Shown here piece after piece: positions 16,801 through 24,264 of a stretch of DNA of 30,623 nucleotides (positions are counted from its first letter, which is position 1; each line of letters starts with the position of its first letter). The stretch lies in contig SYDY01000072.1 in the NCBI GenBank assembly GCA_005801425.1, positions 1 through 30,623 on the forward strand, in the 5' to 3' direction. The notes below the pieces were generated by a model, which did no database searches, was not told where the DNA came from, and saw only the letters and a program-made list of their open reading frames with translations. Position numbers and translations under genes: made by a program. The DNA is from Bdellovibrionales bacterium. GTDB lineage: Bacteria; Myxococcota; XYA12-FULL-58-9; SYDY01.

Positions 16801-18504
16801 CAACCCAGGGCTGTCATGGACAGGATCCTAACGCCCTTGGGCAAAGCATGGGTTGAAGCCTATGAGCACATAAAACAACCTCTTGAGAAGTTTGATGAGT
16901 TCGGGTTCAACCACGTCTACGTTCGTCTTCTCAGCATGGATCCCAGCGATGCCACACTCTGGATACTCAATCACACCTACTTTTCAGAAATCCGGCGCCA
17001 ATGCGGTGAAAGCATCCCCGGCATTTCTCCTGAAGCAGAACGCCAATTGGTCATCAATACACCGCTCGTTGCGTTAAATTTAGGCACACTCATTGGCGCA
17101 TTTCTGCGCGTTGTACCCCAAGGTTCAGACCTGCACACCGCGGTCGTGAGATTGCTACAAAACCCTGAAAACATCATTAACGACAATCCACACTTTGAAC
17201 TTTCCAAAGCGGCCACGGCCACACTTGTTGGGCATATGATGGCTGGATTGTTAAGCACCGACCATTTGCCGTGGATGATCTTCGATCTCCCGGAAGTCGA
17301 CGAACCTTGCCCACCCATGCATTCGGCTTCCATCATTTTAAATAAAATAACCCCATGGCTAAAACATCGGGCACAATTTGATGCAGTCGACCAAGACCAT
17401 GTCATGCGAGAAAACATTGAAAGCATTTTAAAAATCGCGATGGATTTATTGGAACAAACGGGCGGCTATCAAAAAATACATTTTTCCCAAAAATTGGTCG
17501 CATTTTTGGCACAAAGCATTCCGTTTTTAGAACAGATCAATACCTCTTTTGATCACATTTTGGCATGGACCAAAAAAGTCAGCACCTGTATCGACCCAAC
17601 TTCTCTCCACGTGCCATTTCACGAACAATTCGCCAACGATTGTATTCCATACGTTGTCGATGATCAAAGCTGTACAACCAGCGGAAGATTGGTCCAAGCT
17701 CTCAAATCATCGGCAGGCATCGAAGAACAACCGGCCGACATCACAAAACCCGATTCTTTGTTAGAATCGCTTTTTCGGGCTCCTACGCCATGGGACAATC
17801 GCATCGAACATCTTCATATGCGTGTCATGGCCCATGCTGAATCGGATCCCGCGTGGTCTCCTCATCAATCACTTCTGGATTTCGTGTTCAGACCTGCCCA
17901 TGATGCCTTGCCCCACAGCACGCCATGCAAAATCATGTTGCTCCAACGCTTCATTGCGGTCGATGAGATGCATGTCTATCAGGTCCTTGCCTATCAAGCG
18001 CCAACCTTAAGCGCCGCGCATCCACCCTATGCGCTCACCACAGAGCAAGCACAGGATGCTCACGAACGTATTGATGAAGTTATCCGAGCGGCAAACCCTC
18101 TTGATATGGAAGAAATTTTAAACGCCTGCGATTGGCAAGCCGCTTTACGGCGCATGCGGGAAAGCATTCCCCATCACGGAACGAATGCCAGTGTTTTTCA
18201 ATCTGAAATTCATCCCGAGCCCATGACCACGGATTTTTACTTTGTCCATGAAGAAAGTGTGGAAACGATGCTTCGCGCCTTTGCATGGATTGAAGCACAT
18301 CCAGAACAGCCCAGAGAAAAGCGCTTGGCCATCGCAACTCTCATGGCGTCGCACCTCAAAAAACAAGAACACAAAGATCCTGAAATAGGCCAGATCATCG
18401 GCAGGCTCATCAACATCATTGTCGCGCAGGCAGAGACGTATCCGGCCGCACTACAAAAAGAGATTTTTGATGAAATTGTTGCGCCACTTTTGGTGCGTAC
18501 GTAA
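13843..18504 (+). CDS. Very large protein with N-terminal polymerase-beta-type nucleotidyltransferase head
   Basis: A 1553-residue protein. Residues 135-168 resemble the head domain of CCA-adding enzymes and poly(A) polymerases: LWIGGGTVRDAI (GG at 139-141, R144-D145) followed by EKDIDFDLV with acidic residues D160, D162 and D164, the expected metal ligands. IPFDIRIR about 60 residues later could supply the third carboxylate. The substrate cannot be read from sequence, and the C-terminal 1200 residues, mostly helical, are not a tRNA-binding CCA body. A Lys/Pro/Ala-rich linker lies at about 750-790. I see no signal peptide or membrane helix. I prefer the ATG at 13843 because AGGAG stands 7 bases before it; an in-frame ATG at 13789 adds 18 residues and is possible. 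It ends 11 bases before the convergent hutG stop. Function unknown; RNA modification or an effector role are both guesses. Confidence 0.8.
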   Translation: MAQKATPTTQRHDTVIFGPKQQPLVVSQQGVAFDAQQPARPTTQTVHSTKTVLPPSLPASGGHESTRVLTPPAAPLDHTHRLESYSPVTEPEKAAQSVCNAVQANHKLLTRVQTALTALAKSVHPPLCAEQPLGILWIGGGTVRDAIQAHEELNFTPEKDIDFDLVPLGGVDLIKAAQHAGPARGQSPHRFTPLSPNAGLFRERLAYGQEAPTPDDIPFDIRIRANNEHKERFWVFRHHAGLVPFAVILADGSMQRVRPDGIYFPNSEKPSDDKQSMYKAIKEDLRYHRAYTATAAGIDRLKMGKVLIAMGRGHEIPHETRDAFMEAWIRDTAAIPMPESGMPDDIQWGDFLKKQEGKHHVPGLRLLFVEAFIDWGRRHAEDPTLKALWERCHRRCQNDLDIFIPLTQWNPENKQSSDLTRYHHADKPITQLPIETLMALFMHETTPSEVAFGILPTDAPLARGVLLQPSWGPDALRDVIAQLNIERPQDLPHFLVHLLTQSNDERLKDVIIDHLSHCAPPQLQQTLTQKRYIIAPLLLGKLIQQRAYDEGSVFIAQALAKRVEADHGAARTMVGPLIEKFMGENRPDIAAPLVLVSQKSVTPENACLWFLKIVSQSDAYHQTYFQPLCKILVSRARGDSWPQHCARLLWEAQGNPLLSETARHFTHIITPDDFRTNKAPKSVWDAFAKLLSVDAIPADKPPRDCVSVPKAFLTHPEVHAELPSSLERVLAICWRRAHPTWKPINPVTVEVPKPGKAKADNPAPAAKNLKKDKEKTTQSSTTKPPSISARDEAILAKAIADNARMLEAKWRKDISKIDESQFLKATREEAPHAVALLRAHQETSPELVYQKALALLESCIPEPGKIMVAPEIVRDIVSIITKEEQQLLRFPFKEKAITRLCVAIARSKAKDKSAIAVCEIILCKAIGSLTDCVKNSSLSLPQVVIIISNIHLSDALKALPPSELLRHALNTLIIGVSTAHPKTAHLQPRAVMDRILTPLGKAWVEAYEHIKQPLEKFDEFGFNHVYVRLLSMDPSDATLWILNHTYFSEIRRQCGESIPGISPEAERQLVINTPLVALNLGTLIGAFLRVVPQGSDLHTAVVRLLQNPENIINDNPHFELSKAATATLVGHMMAGLLSTDHLPWMIFDLPEVDEPCPPMHSASIILNKITPWLKHRAQFDAVDQDHVMRENIESILKIAMDLLEQTGGYQKIHFSQKLVAFLAQSIPFLEQINTSFDHILAWTKKVSTCIDPTSLHVPFHEQFANDCIPYVVDDQSCTTSGRLVQALKSSAGIEEQPADITKPDSLLESLFRAPTPWDNRIEHLHMRVMAHAESDPAWSPHQSLLDFVFRPAHDALPHSTPCKIMLLQRFIAVDEMHVYQVLAYQAPTLSAAHPPYALTTEQAQDAHERIDEVIRAANPLDMEEILNACDWQAALRRMRESIPHHGTNASVFQSEIHPEPMTTDFYFVHEESVETMLRAFAWIEAHPEQPREKRLAIATLMASHLKKQEHKDPEIGQIIGRLINIIVAQAETYPAALQKEIFDEIVAPLLVRT

Positions 18505-18515
18505 TCCTATTCGCC

Positions 18516-19448
18516 CTAAACCGCAAGCACACTCACCAGACGCGCAGCAATTTTTGCACCATGGGCATCGATATCAAAGCGTGGATTGCATTCTACCACA
18601 TCGGCACCGATCATTTTGCCGCTTGATTTCACATCGCGCACCAATGTTTCAATCACATGAAAATCAACCCCAAAGGCCGCAGGGGCCGATACAGCGGGCA
18701 TTTGCGAAGCAGGCAAAACATCGAGATCAATCGTAAGATAAATAGCATCCACTTTGGCCACAAACGCTGCGAGTTGCTTTTGCGCTTCTTTTATTTTCCA
18801 GGGTGTCATGTCGCGATCGAGTCGCCACTGTGCACCCAAACGTTGTGCGTGTTCAAACAATGCATGGGTGTTTGAGGGCTCCGCAATGCCCATGCACAAA
18901 TAATGAAATTCGATATTTTTCTGAGCACATGCACGTGCAATTTGTGCAAAGGGTGTGCCGCTGCTCGGTTCTTCGGCTTGGCGCAAATCAAAGTGCGCAT
19001 CAAAATTAATGATACCGATGGTTGCACTTGGATGTGCTTGAATCATACCAAGCCAATGCCCATAGGCAGTTTCATGGCCCCCGCCCAAAACAACAGGGAG
19101 ATGTCCCAATGCGATGCCATGCCCAACGGTATTGGCAAGCTGTTGTTGTGCGTTTTCTAAATCACCGTCTTGGCACAGCACATCGCCCGCATCGTAGACA
19201 GGATGGGTTCCATGCCACGCTAGATTGGCCAAAGCACGACGGATCGCTGAAGGGCCTTCAGCCGCCCCTATTCTGCCTTGATTGCGACGAACGCCTTCAT
19301 CGCTTGCAAAACCGAGCAAAAGAATACCTGGTTTATGTGTCGTATTATTAGGTAAGGGATGAACAATTTGATGCCAGCGTTTTGCGTTCAAGCCTTCATC
19401 GTGATCGACGCGGCCATGCCACACGTCCATGTCAATTTTTAGAGCCAT
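18516..19448 (-). CDS. hutG: Formimidoylglutamase (arginase/agmatinase superfamily)
   Basis: A 310-residue ureohydrolase. All manganese-binding motifs are present: GGGHE with H125, NFDAHFDLR with D150, H152 and D154, and TIDLDVLPAS with D241 and D243. SGTPFAQI after the DAHFDLR motif and MPAVSAPAAFGVDF after the last motif are typical of HutG, which hydrolyses N-formimidoyl-glutamate to glutamate and formamide in histidine degradation. Agmatinase and arginase usually have different residues here, so HutG is the best reading, without certainty. No other hut gene lies in the window. The ATG at 19448 lies inside the end of pgpA (10-base overlap) with GTGGGG just upstream; a GTG at 19457 is an alternative. 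The overlap suggests translational coupling with pgpA. Confidence 0.85.
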   Translation of the reverse strand: MALKIDMDVWHGRVDHDEGLNAKRWHQIVHPLPNNTTHKPGILLLGFASDEGVRRNQGRIGAAEGPSAIRRALANLAWHGTHPVYDAGDVLCQDGDLENAQQQLANTVGHGIALGHLPVVLGGGHETAYGHWLGMIQAHPSATIGIINFDAHFDLRQAEEPSSGTPFAQIARACAQKNIEFHYLCMGIAEPSNTHALFEHAQRLGAQWRLDRDMTPWKIKEAQKQLAAFVAKVDAIYLTIDLDVLPASQMPAVSAPAAFGVDFHVIETLVRDVKSSGKMIGADVVECNPRFDIDAHGAKIAARLVSVLAV

Positions 19449-19903
19449 GCGCCCCACACTGCATGCACAAGATGCATGATACCGCAGGTAACCACGCCCG
19501 CAAGAATATCATCAAGCATCACGCCCAAACCCCGGTCAAGATTTTTATCAAGCCATCCGATGGGACCTGGTTTGGCAATATCGAGCAATCGGAAAACAAC
19601 AAACGCAAGCACGCCGTTGTATAACGAAAAAGGTACAGCAATAAGCGATATAAGCATGCCTGCCACTTCATCGACCACAATGCGAGAGCTATCGGGTTCT
19701 TTAAGTGCATCGCCCGCGATAGAACATATGGGAATTAAAAGAAGAGAACCCACCACGAGTATCGCTATTTGAACTTCGACGTACGTAAGCGTCAGCAAAT
19801 ACCAAAGCGGCAATGCCAGAAGAGCCCCGAAAGTTCCGGGTGCAAAAGGGATCAAACCGATCCCAAACCATGTTGCAATCATAAGGCTTAGATTTTTTTT
19901 CAT
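19439..19903 (-). CDS. pgpA: Phosphatidylglycerophosphatase A
   Basis: A 154-residue membrane protein of normal PgpA length. Family motifs: WFGIGLIPFAPGTFGAL near the start, the acidic segment IVVDEVAGM, and FRLLDIAKPGPIGWLDKNLD followed by GLGVMLDDILAG, which supply the metal-binding acids. About four membrane helices are visible (residues 7-35, 42-62, 84-110, 130-150). The enzyme removes the phosphate from phosphatidylglycerophosphate to give phosphatidylglycerol in the inner membrane. An AGG sits about 9 bases before the ATG. It is followed by hutG with a 10-base overlap and preceded by the radical SAM gene, separated by a palindromic repeat. Confidence 0.95.
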   Translation of the reverse strand: MKKNLSLMIATWFGIGLIPFAPGTFGALLALPLWYLLTLTYVEVQIAILVVGSLLLIPICSIAGDALKEPDSSRIVVDEVAGMLISLIAVPFSLYNGVLAFVVFRLLDIAKPGPIGWLDKNLDRGLGVMLDDILAGVVTCGIMHLVHAVWGAWL

Positions 19904-19924
19904 CGTTTCAACCTAAAAATAAGC

Positions 19925-19949
19925 GGGCGGTTCACGAACCGCCCCTACA
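19925..19949. repeat. Palindromic intergenic repeat, GGGCGGTTC type (copy 3)
   Basis: GGGCGGTTC (19925-19933) and GAACCGCCC (19936-19944) form a perfect 9-base stem with a 2-base loop, followed by CTACA. This matches the palindrome at the right end of the window (GCGGTTCGCGAACCGC) and shares the GCCCCTAC end with the other copies. The TAG stop codon of the radical SAM gene lies inside the repeat end. Confidence 0.85.
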
Positions 19950-21447
19950 ATACGACCAAGGGCGCACCCGCTGTTTTCCATGCCTTTTTGGGTGCCACTT
20001 CACCATCCACAATACCCGCCGATTTAAACGCACGCCGATAATCGCTGAATTTCCCGCCCGCTTCCCAAGCATCGCGAACCAACAAGCCTTCACGTGCACC
20101 CCCCTGCGCAAGCACATACTCCACCCACGCCCAACGGCTTGAGATGGGACGCACTTCGATGTCAGGCGCAAGACCTTTGCGAACATACTCAATACGACGT
20201 TCACTCTCACGAATACCAATAAAGCGCTGCTGATCAAGAGGCGTATTGCGTTTGGCCACAAATGTCGCGAGACCCAGCGACACTTGGGTGCGCTTTCCCG
20301 CAACGGCCGCTTGCTTGCGTGTAAATGCAATCAGCTCATCGAGATCTTCCATGGTTTCACCAGGCACACCGGCCATCATGTACACTTTGAGCTTGGCGAT
20401 ACCCGCTTCGCCCGTAAGTTCTGCTGTGCGCAGCAAATGCTTCTCGCGAATACGTTTCATGAGCACCGTGCGCAAACGTTCTGAGGCACCATCCGATGCC
20501 ACCGTGAGTGTACGGTAGCCTGCTTGGCGTAAGAGATCGACAAATTCGGGTGTCATGCGATCAGCGCGTAAACTGGACAAACTCACTTCAAGACCGCGAT
20601 CGATCAGAGCACGCAAAATATCGGTAATACGCGGATGATCGCTGACCGCTGCGCCGACAAGACCTACGCGACGTGCATGTTCAGGTACCGTATCCACCAC
20701 ACGATCCACATCGGCCAAGCGCATGCCCCCGTTGGTGCTACGGCGCATGACGCAAAAACTACAACCACGCGAACAGCCACGCTCGGCTTCCACAAGATGC
20801 ATGTTGGACAAAGCCATGTCCGGCGTGATGATGCTCGAGTAGGCAGGTAAATGCTGCTGCGATGCTGCTGCCACGGGGCTTAACAATTCACCGTGCTCGC
20901 TTGGAACGTAAAACCCAGGTCTACCTGCAAGATGTTTCAGCGCGGCTTGGCGGCTTTCGGCGCCATAAATCGTATCGAGCAATTCGACGAGAAGATCTTC
21001 CGCTTCGCCCATTACAATCACATCAACGAAGGGTCCCAAAGGCAAGGGATTGGAAAATGTAAGCGGTCCACCGGCAATCACCCATGGATCGTCTTCCTTG
21101 CGCTCGCTTGCAAGCACGGGGAGCCCTGCAAGTTTTAAACACGTAAGCATGCCCGCAAGTTCGAGCTCATAGGCCACGGAAAATGCGAGCACGCCAAAAT
21201 TACCCACGGGCCGTTCGCTCTCATAGGTGAGAAGCATGTCCTGGGGTTCATCGTCGGCAGGAAGAAATGCGCGCTCTGCGACCGTGTCAGGGAGGTTGTT
21301 CAGCATCCGGTACACGACCTGAAAACCCAGAGACGACATTCCCACGGGATAGGGGCTTGGATAGACCAAGGCCACCTGGCGATGGCCAGAACCATACAAG
21401 GTCCCCGTTTCCAGGGCCAAGCGACGTCGGATAATCCCATCGAGCAT
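19945..21447 (-). CDS. B12-binding-domain radical SAM protein
   Basis: A 500-residue radical SAM enzyme. The N-terminal part (about 15-190) looks like the cobalamin-binding domain of this group: VALVYPSPYPVGMSSLGFQ, DVIVMGEAEDLLVELL. The iron-sulfur motif CxxxCxxC is present as C225-S-R-G-C229-S-F-C232 in VEAERGCSRGCSFCVMRRST. Downstream, ISLSSLRAD-like and LKVYMMAGVPGETMEDLDEL segments are typical of the TIM-barrel core. The family occurs widely in deltaproteobacteria; its reaction is unassigned. I start it at the ATG at 21447 because AAGG lies 7 bases away and MLDGIIRRRLALETG is the usual type of start; the 40-residue extension from 21567 would run into the promoter of the divergent gene. 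Its stop codon is formed by a palindromic repeat. Confidence 0.9.
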   Translation of the reverse strand: MLDGIIRRRLALETGTLYGSGHRQVALVYPSPYPVGMSSLGFQVVYRMLNNLPDTVAERAFLPADDEPQDMLLTYESERPVGNFGVLAFSVAYELELAGMLTCLKLAGLPVLASERKEDDPWVIAGGPLTFSNPLPLGPFVDVIVMGEAEDLLVELLDTIYGAESRQAALKHLAGRPGFYVPSEHGELLSPVAAASQQHLPAYSSIITPDMALSNMHLVEAERGCSRGCSFCVMRRSTNGGMRLADVDRVVDTVPEHARRVGLVGAAVSDHPRITDILRALIDRGLEVSLSSLRADRMTPEFVDLLRQAGYRTLTVASDGASERLRTVLMKRIREKHLLRTAELTGEAGIAKLKVYMMAGVPGETMEDLDELIAFTRKQAAVAGKRTQVSLGLATFVAKRNTPLDQQRFIGIRESERRIEYVRKGLAPDIEVRPISSRWAWVEYVLAQGGAREGLLVRDAWEAGGKFSDYRRAFKSAGIVDGEVAPKKAWKTAGAPLVVL

Positions 21448-21554
21448 TAAGAGACCTTGTAGCACATCATGTGGCAGAGGGCGATGCGTGGGAGAAAAAG
21501 GAGAACAAATAACATAAGAACAAATAAAGTCCGAGCCAGTCAGGGAGGCTGGTG

Positions 21555-21560
21555 TAATAT
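21555..21560 (+). promoter_or_regulatory. Candidate -10 for leaderless gene at 21568
   Basis: TAATAT preceded by TG ends 7 bases before the ATG at 21568. The nearest Shine-Dalgarno-like sequence, GGAGG, is some 20 bases away, too far to serve this start. No good -35 element is seen. Confidence 0.35.
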
Positions 21561-21567
21561 ATATCAT

Positions 21568-22644
21568 ATGACAACACCAACTCGCCGTGAAGGGCTCATC
21601 AAATTACCTGAATTGGAGGAACGTATAGAGCCACCAACAAAGGCAATCCTACAGCCTCAATTCACGTTCCCGCCACTGCCCCAAATCGGAAATAAATCAG
21701 CCTCTTCACCGGGAGGGGATTCTGGCCTTTATACACCTACGCCCCCCCCTTCCCCCTCTTCTTCGGTATCTTCACCCACCTCTGGCAGCATCCCCGAGTT
21801 TCAGCCGAGCCCTGCTCCATCGAGCAAATTAGAACACGCGACGGCAGAATTCGGGGCAAAGCTCAAAAAATACGGAGAGATATTTGAAGCCTTGGGCAAA
21901 ACTGCAAATCTCAGTCCAGAACTTAGCGCTGTCGTGGCAAAATTGAAAACAACAATGACCGATCTCTCCACGGCGGGTTCTGAGCCAGCGGCCATTGGCC
22001 AGCATTACAAAGAATTTCTCGATACCATGCTTCATTTGCAACTGCTCATCTTGCAAGCCCCCTTAGATACGAAAAAAGCACTCGAACAATCATTCAAGGA
22101 TACCCCCGGTAACGCCGTCAGTGACCTCGATATGCTGTATTCACAGGCAGCAGCGCAGCTGTGCGATTGCGCAAAGGCCATCTTCAAACATGCCCAAAAA
22201 GAACAGCCCACCCCGTCGCTGGATAGTCGTCTCAAGGACTACAACCGTACAATCCCACCCTTGAGCGATCTTATCGCTTCAGTCGATCGTCTTAATGTGA
22301 AGGAAAAGCCCAAAATTACCCCTCAACTCAATGCATTGCTTGCGGCCATGAGAACCCCTGAAAAACCACACTTACTGCAACAGGCTACACTCGAACTTTG
22401 CAAGGCATTAATGCGCCTGCCAAAAGGTAAAGATTCGTTTTGTGGGGTATTCACAGGTAGTCAAGGCAAGCCAATGCCTGCGGAAGCAGATATCCTTAAA
22501 AATCTCGAATCTGTCCTTCTAAGCCATGAGCGTTTTCTTGCACTTACAAAAACCGCGACACCGCCAACAGTCGAGGCGATGCTGAAGCATACTGAGCAAT
22601 ACGTAAGCCAAGTAATTATTCAGCAATTGAGAGATATGGTGTAG
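21568..22644 (+). CDS. Unrecognised helical protein with Ser/Pro-rich N-terminus
   Basis: A 358-residue protein I do not recognise. Residues 1-95 are disordered and rich in Pro, Ser and Thr, with GGDSGLYTPTPPPSPSSSV and PEFQPSPAPSS; the rest, from about 98, looks almost wholly helical with no membrane segment. A longer frame opens at 21469, but I choose the ATG at 21568 because the upstream stretch reads as promoter and overlaps the start of the divergent radical SAM gene. There is no usable ribosome binding site. It is the first of three same-strand genes, each separated by 53-55 bases, that share a Pro/Ser-rich head containing a DS(G/A)-Y type motif. A secreted effector role is inference from that composition and the neighbours. 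Confidence 0.72.
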   Translation: MTTPTRREGLIKLPELEERIEPPTKAILQPQFTFPPLPQIGNKSASSPGGDSGLYTPTPPPSPSSSVSSPTSGSIPEFQPSPAPSSKLEHATAEFGAKLKKYGEIFEALGKTANLSPELSAVVAKLKTTMTDLSTAGSEPAAIGQHYKEFLDTMLHLQLLILQAPLDTKKALEQSFKDTPGNAVSDLDMLYSQAAAQLCDCAKAIFKHAQKEQPTPSLDSRLKDYNRTIPPLSDLIASVDRLNVKEKPKITPQLNALLAAMRTPEKPHLLQQATLELCKALMRLPKGKDSFCGVFTGSQGKPMPAEADILKNLESVLLSHERFLALTKTATPPTVEAMLKHTEQYVSQVIIQQLRDMV

Positions 22645-22660
22645 AGAAAAGACCAATAAG

Positions 22661-22686
22661 AACAACAAATGATTTATTCTGTTGTT
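22661..22686. promoter_or_regulatory. Inverted repeat overlapping the -10 of the gene at 22698
   Basis: AACAACA (22661-22667) and TGTTGTT (22680-22686) form a 7-base inverted repeat with a 12-base centre. Its right arm touches the -10-like TACACT, so a protein bound here would block that promoter. A weak terminator for the preceding gene is the other possibility. Confidence 0.35.
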
Positions 22687-22691
22687 ACACT
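22683..22691 (+). promoter_or_regulatory. Candidate extended -10 for leaderless gene at 22698
   Basis: TGTTACACT carries the TGn extension and the hexamer TACACT (22686-22691), ending 6 bases before the ATG. No Shine-Dalgarno sequence intervenes and no clear -35 is seen. Confidence 0.4.
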
Positions 22692-22697
22692 GATGAT

Positions 22698-24209
22698 ATG
22701 CCTAGAATAGAGCCGATCCTCTTTGATCATACTATATTGCGTGCCAATGCAGGCAAAAGCAGCCACGAAACCGACATGTGTCGCCCTCCATCTCCTCAAG
22801 ATTCTGCCTATGGTAGCGACCCCTCACTTACATCACCCCCACAGAGCCCCAGTATGCCACTGAAGCCTTCTCCAACGCGTTCTGTGCGCAGTCCATCGCT
22901 CCCCTCCCTTCCGACAACGTCCGATCATCTAAAAACAATGTGTTCAGAATTTGATGCTTCGTTTGTTGTGCTCGTCAAAGATGGGCACGTCACACGATGG
23001 CCAGCCACGCTGAAGGACATCACAGATCGTGATATTGCAATGACGTGCCACGCTTTGAGCAATACCCTCATCTATGGCAATCGGGACGATGGGCGGTGCG
23101 TTTGTCAGCATGCCCAACATTTTTTGCAGAGGGCATCAACAAGAAGAACGGATGGCCAAGCAGATGCCTTGCTTCGCAATCTAAAAAATATTTTGCGGGA
23201 ATTAGGACCACTTTACACACGAAAACATGCATGGAGGAGTCCAAGCAAACACAGCAATTCCTCTGCAGAAAGTTCAACACCCCAAGAGCGAAAAATTCAA
23301 TTTCAAGATAAAATTCGTGCGCTTCAGGACCTGGCAGAAAGCGATCAAGCCACCAAGATCCAATATCTAAAAACGAATTTTCCTGCGCAATGTTCTTCCG
23401 AAAAGACCGAAGATCTCATCTTCGACGAGAACGAAGAAAAAATTCTGTGTCTCTTGGATACCAAAGCTTCCCCTGCTGATAAAATGGCCTCCATGATGAT
23501 GTTGCGACGCATATCGCTCAAAGAATTGCAGGATTTAATCGATAAAATGGCGATCTGCCATATCCTGGGCAAGGGTGATATCAATGGATCCCCACTCAAA
23601 AATGCCACGCTGCTTTTAGGCACTGCATGTCTCAGCGAATTTGAATCACACAGCACAACGACGCCTGGCATTGATCTGACACTCGCAACGTTTGCCGACA
23701 GCATTCCGCATGGTCCTGCTGATCCGAAAGATGAGGCCACAAAAGTTGTTGGAAGGATTACAAAAACACTTATCACGCTTCAACGAGAAATCGGTGGTTC
23801 TTCACTTGAGCGTCTTATTGCGCACATGAAATCATTCAATCCATCCAATGACTACACAGATCACGTCAAATTTCTTCAGATGTTTTTAAAAGATTGGCTT
23901 GGGTTCCAACAACAACTCAATCTCAACGAAACACAAAATGCTACCGTTCGGGCGTTGTTCCAAACCTTCATGCCTCCCATCGAACTGGAACGTCTTCTTG
24001 CAGAACCCGTCTCGCAGTTAAGTCTGGTGCTCAAAGAAGTCATCGAGCAACAGGTAAAGACTATATATGGCAATAAAGATCTGAAAGAGTTCCATACCTC
24101 CGATATTCAATTCATCATGGGCGTTTACAACGACATTATCGGCATTTTGCAGGCAAATCCGCGGGATACCAGCTTTGATGCGGCCGAAACATTTCGGCGA
24201 TCAATTTAA
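22698..24209 (+). CDS. Unrecognised helical protein with Ser/Pro-rich N-terminus (second of three)
   Basis: A 503-residue protein I do not recognise. Residues 30-78 are Ser/Pro-rich and disordered (CRPPSPQDSAYGSDPSLTSP, then PSMPLKPSPTRSVRSPSLPS), comparable with the heads of the flanking genes. Residues 80-180 contain scattered Cys and His (MTCHALSN, CVCQHAQHF) without a zinc-finger pattern I can name. A second Ser-rich linker lies at about 185-197 (SKHSNSSAESSTP), and the remaining 300 residues appear helical. No signal peptide or membrane helix. The ATG at 22698 follows the upstream stop by 53 bases and a leaderless-type -10 by 6 bases. Effector role inferred only from architecture and context. 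Confidence 0.72.
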   Translation: MPRIEPILFDHTILRANAGKSSHETDMCRPPSPQDSAYGSDPSLTSPPQSPSMPLKPSPTRSVRSPSLPSLPTTSDHLKTMCSEFDASFVVLVKDGHVTRWPATLKDITDRDIAMTCHALSNTLIYGNRDDGRCVCQHAQHFLQRASTRRTDGQADALLRNLKNILRELGPLYTRKHAWRSPSKHSNSSAESSTPQERKIQFQDKIRALQDLAESDQATKIQYLKTNFPAQCSSEKTEDLIFDENEEKILCLLDTKASPADKMASMMMLRRISLKELQDLIDKMAICHILGKGDINGSPLKNATLLLGTACLSEFESHSTTTPGIDLTLATFADSIPHGPADPKDEATKVVGRITKTLITLQREIGGSSLERLIAHMKSFNPSNDYTDHVKFLQMFLKDWLGFQQQLNLNETQNATVRALFQTFMPPIELERLLAEPVSQLSLVLKEVIEQQVKTIYGNKDLKEFHTSDIQFIMGVYNDIIGILQANPRDTSFDAAETFRRSI

Positions 24210-24230
24210 CGAAAAGCCATAAGAAAGATC

Positions 24231-24258
24231 TTGATGGGGGATTGTTTGAGGGTATCAT
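24231..24258 (+). promoter_or_regulatory. Candidate promoter for leaderless kinase gene
   Basis: TTGATG (24231-24236) and TATCAT (24253-24258) are 16 bases apart. The -10 ends 6 bases before the ATG at 24265, putting the transcription start at the start codon. Confidence 0.45.
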
Positions 24259-24264
24259 TTTCTT

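Noticed and set aside
21448-21567. 40-residue N-terminal extension of the radical SAM protein
   Set aside because: The extension overlaps the presumed promoter of the divergent gene, and the internal ATG at 21447 has a ribosome binding site and a family-like start.
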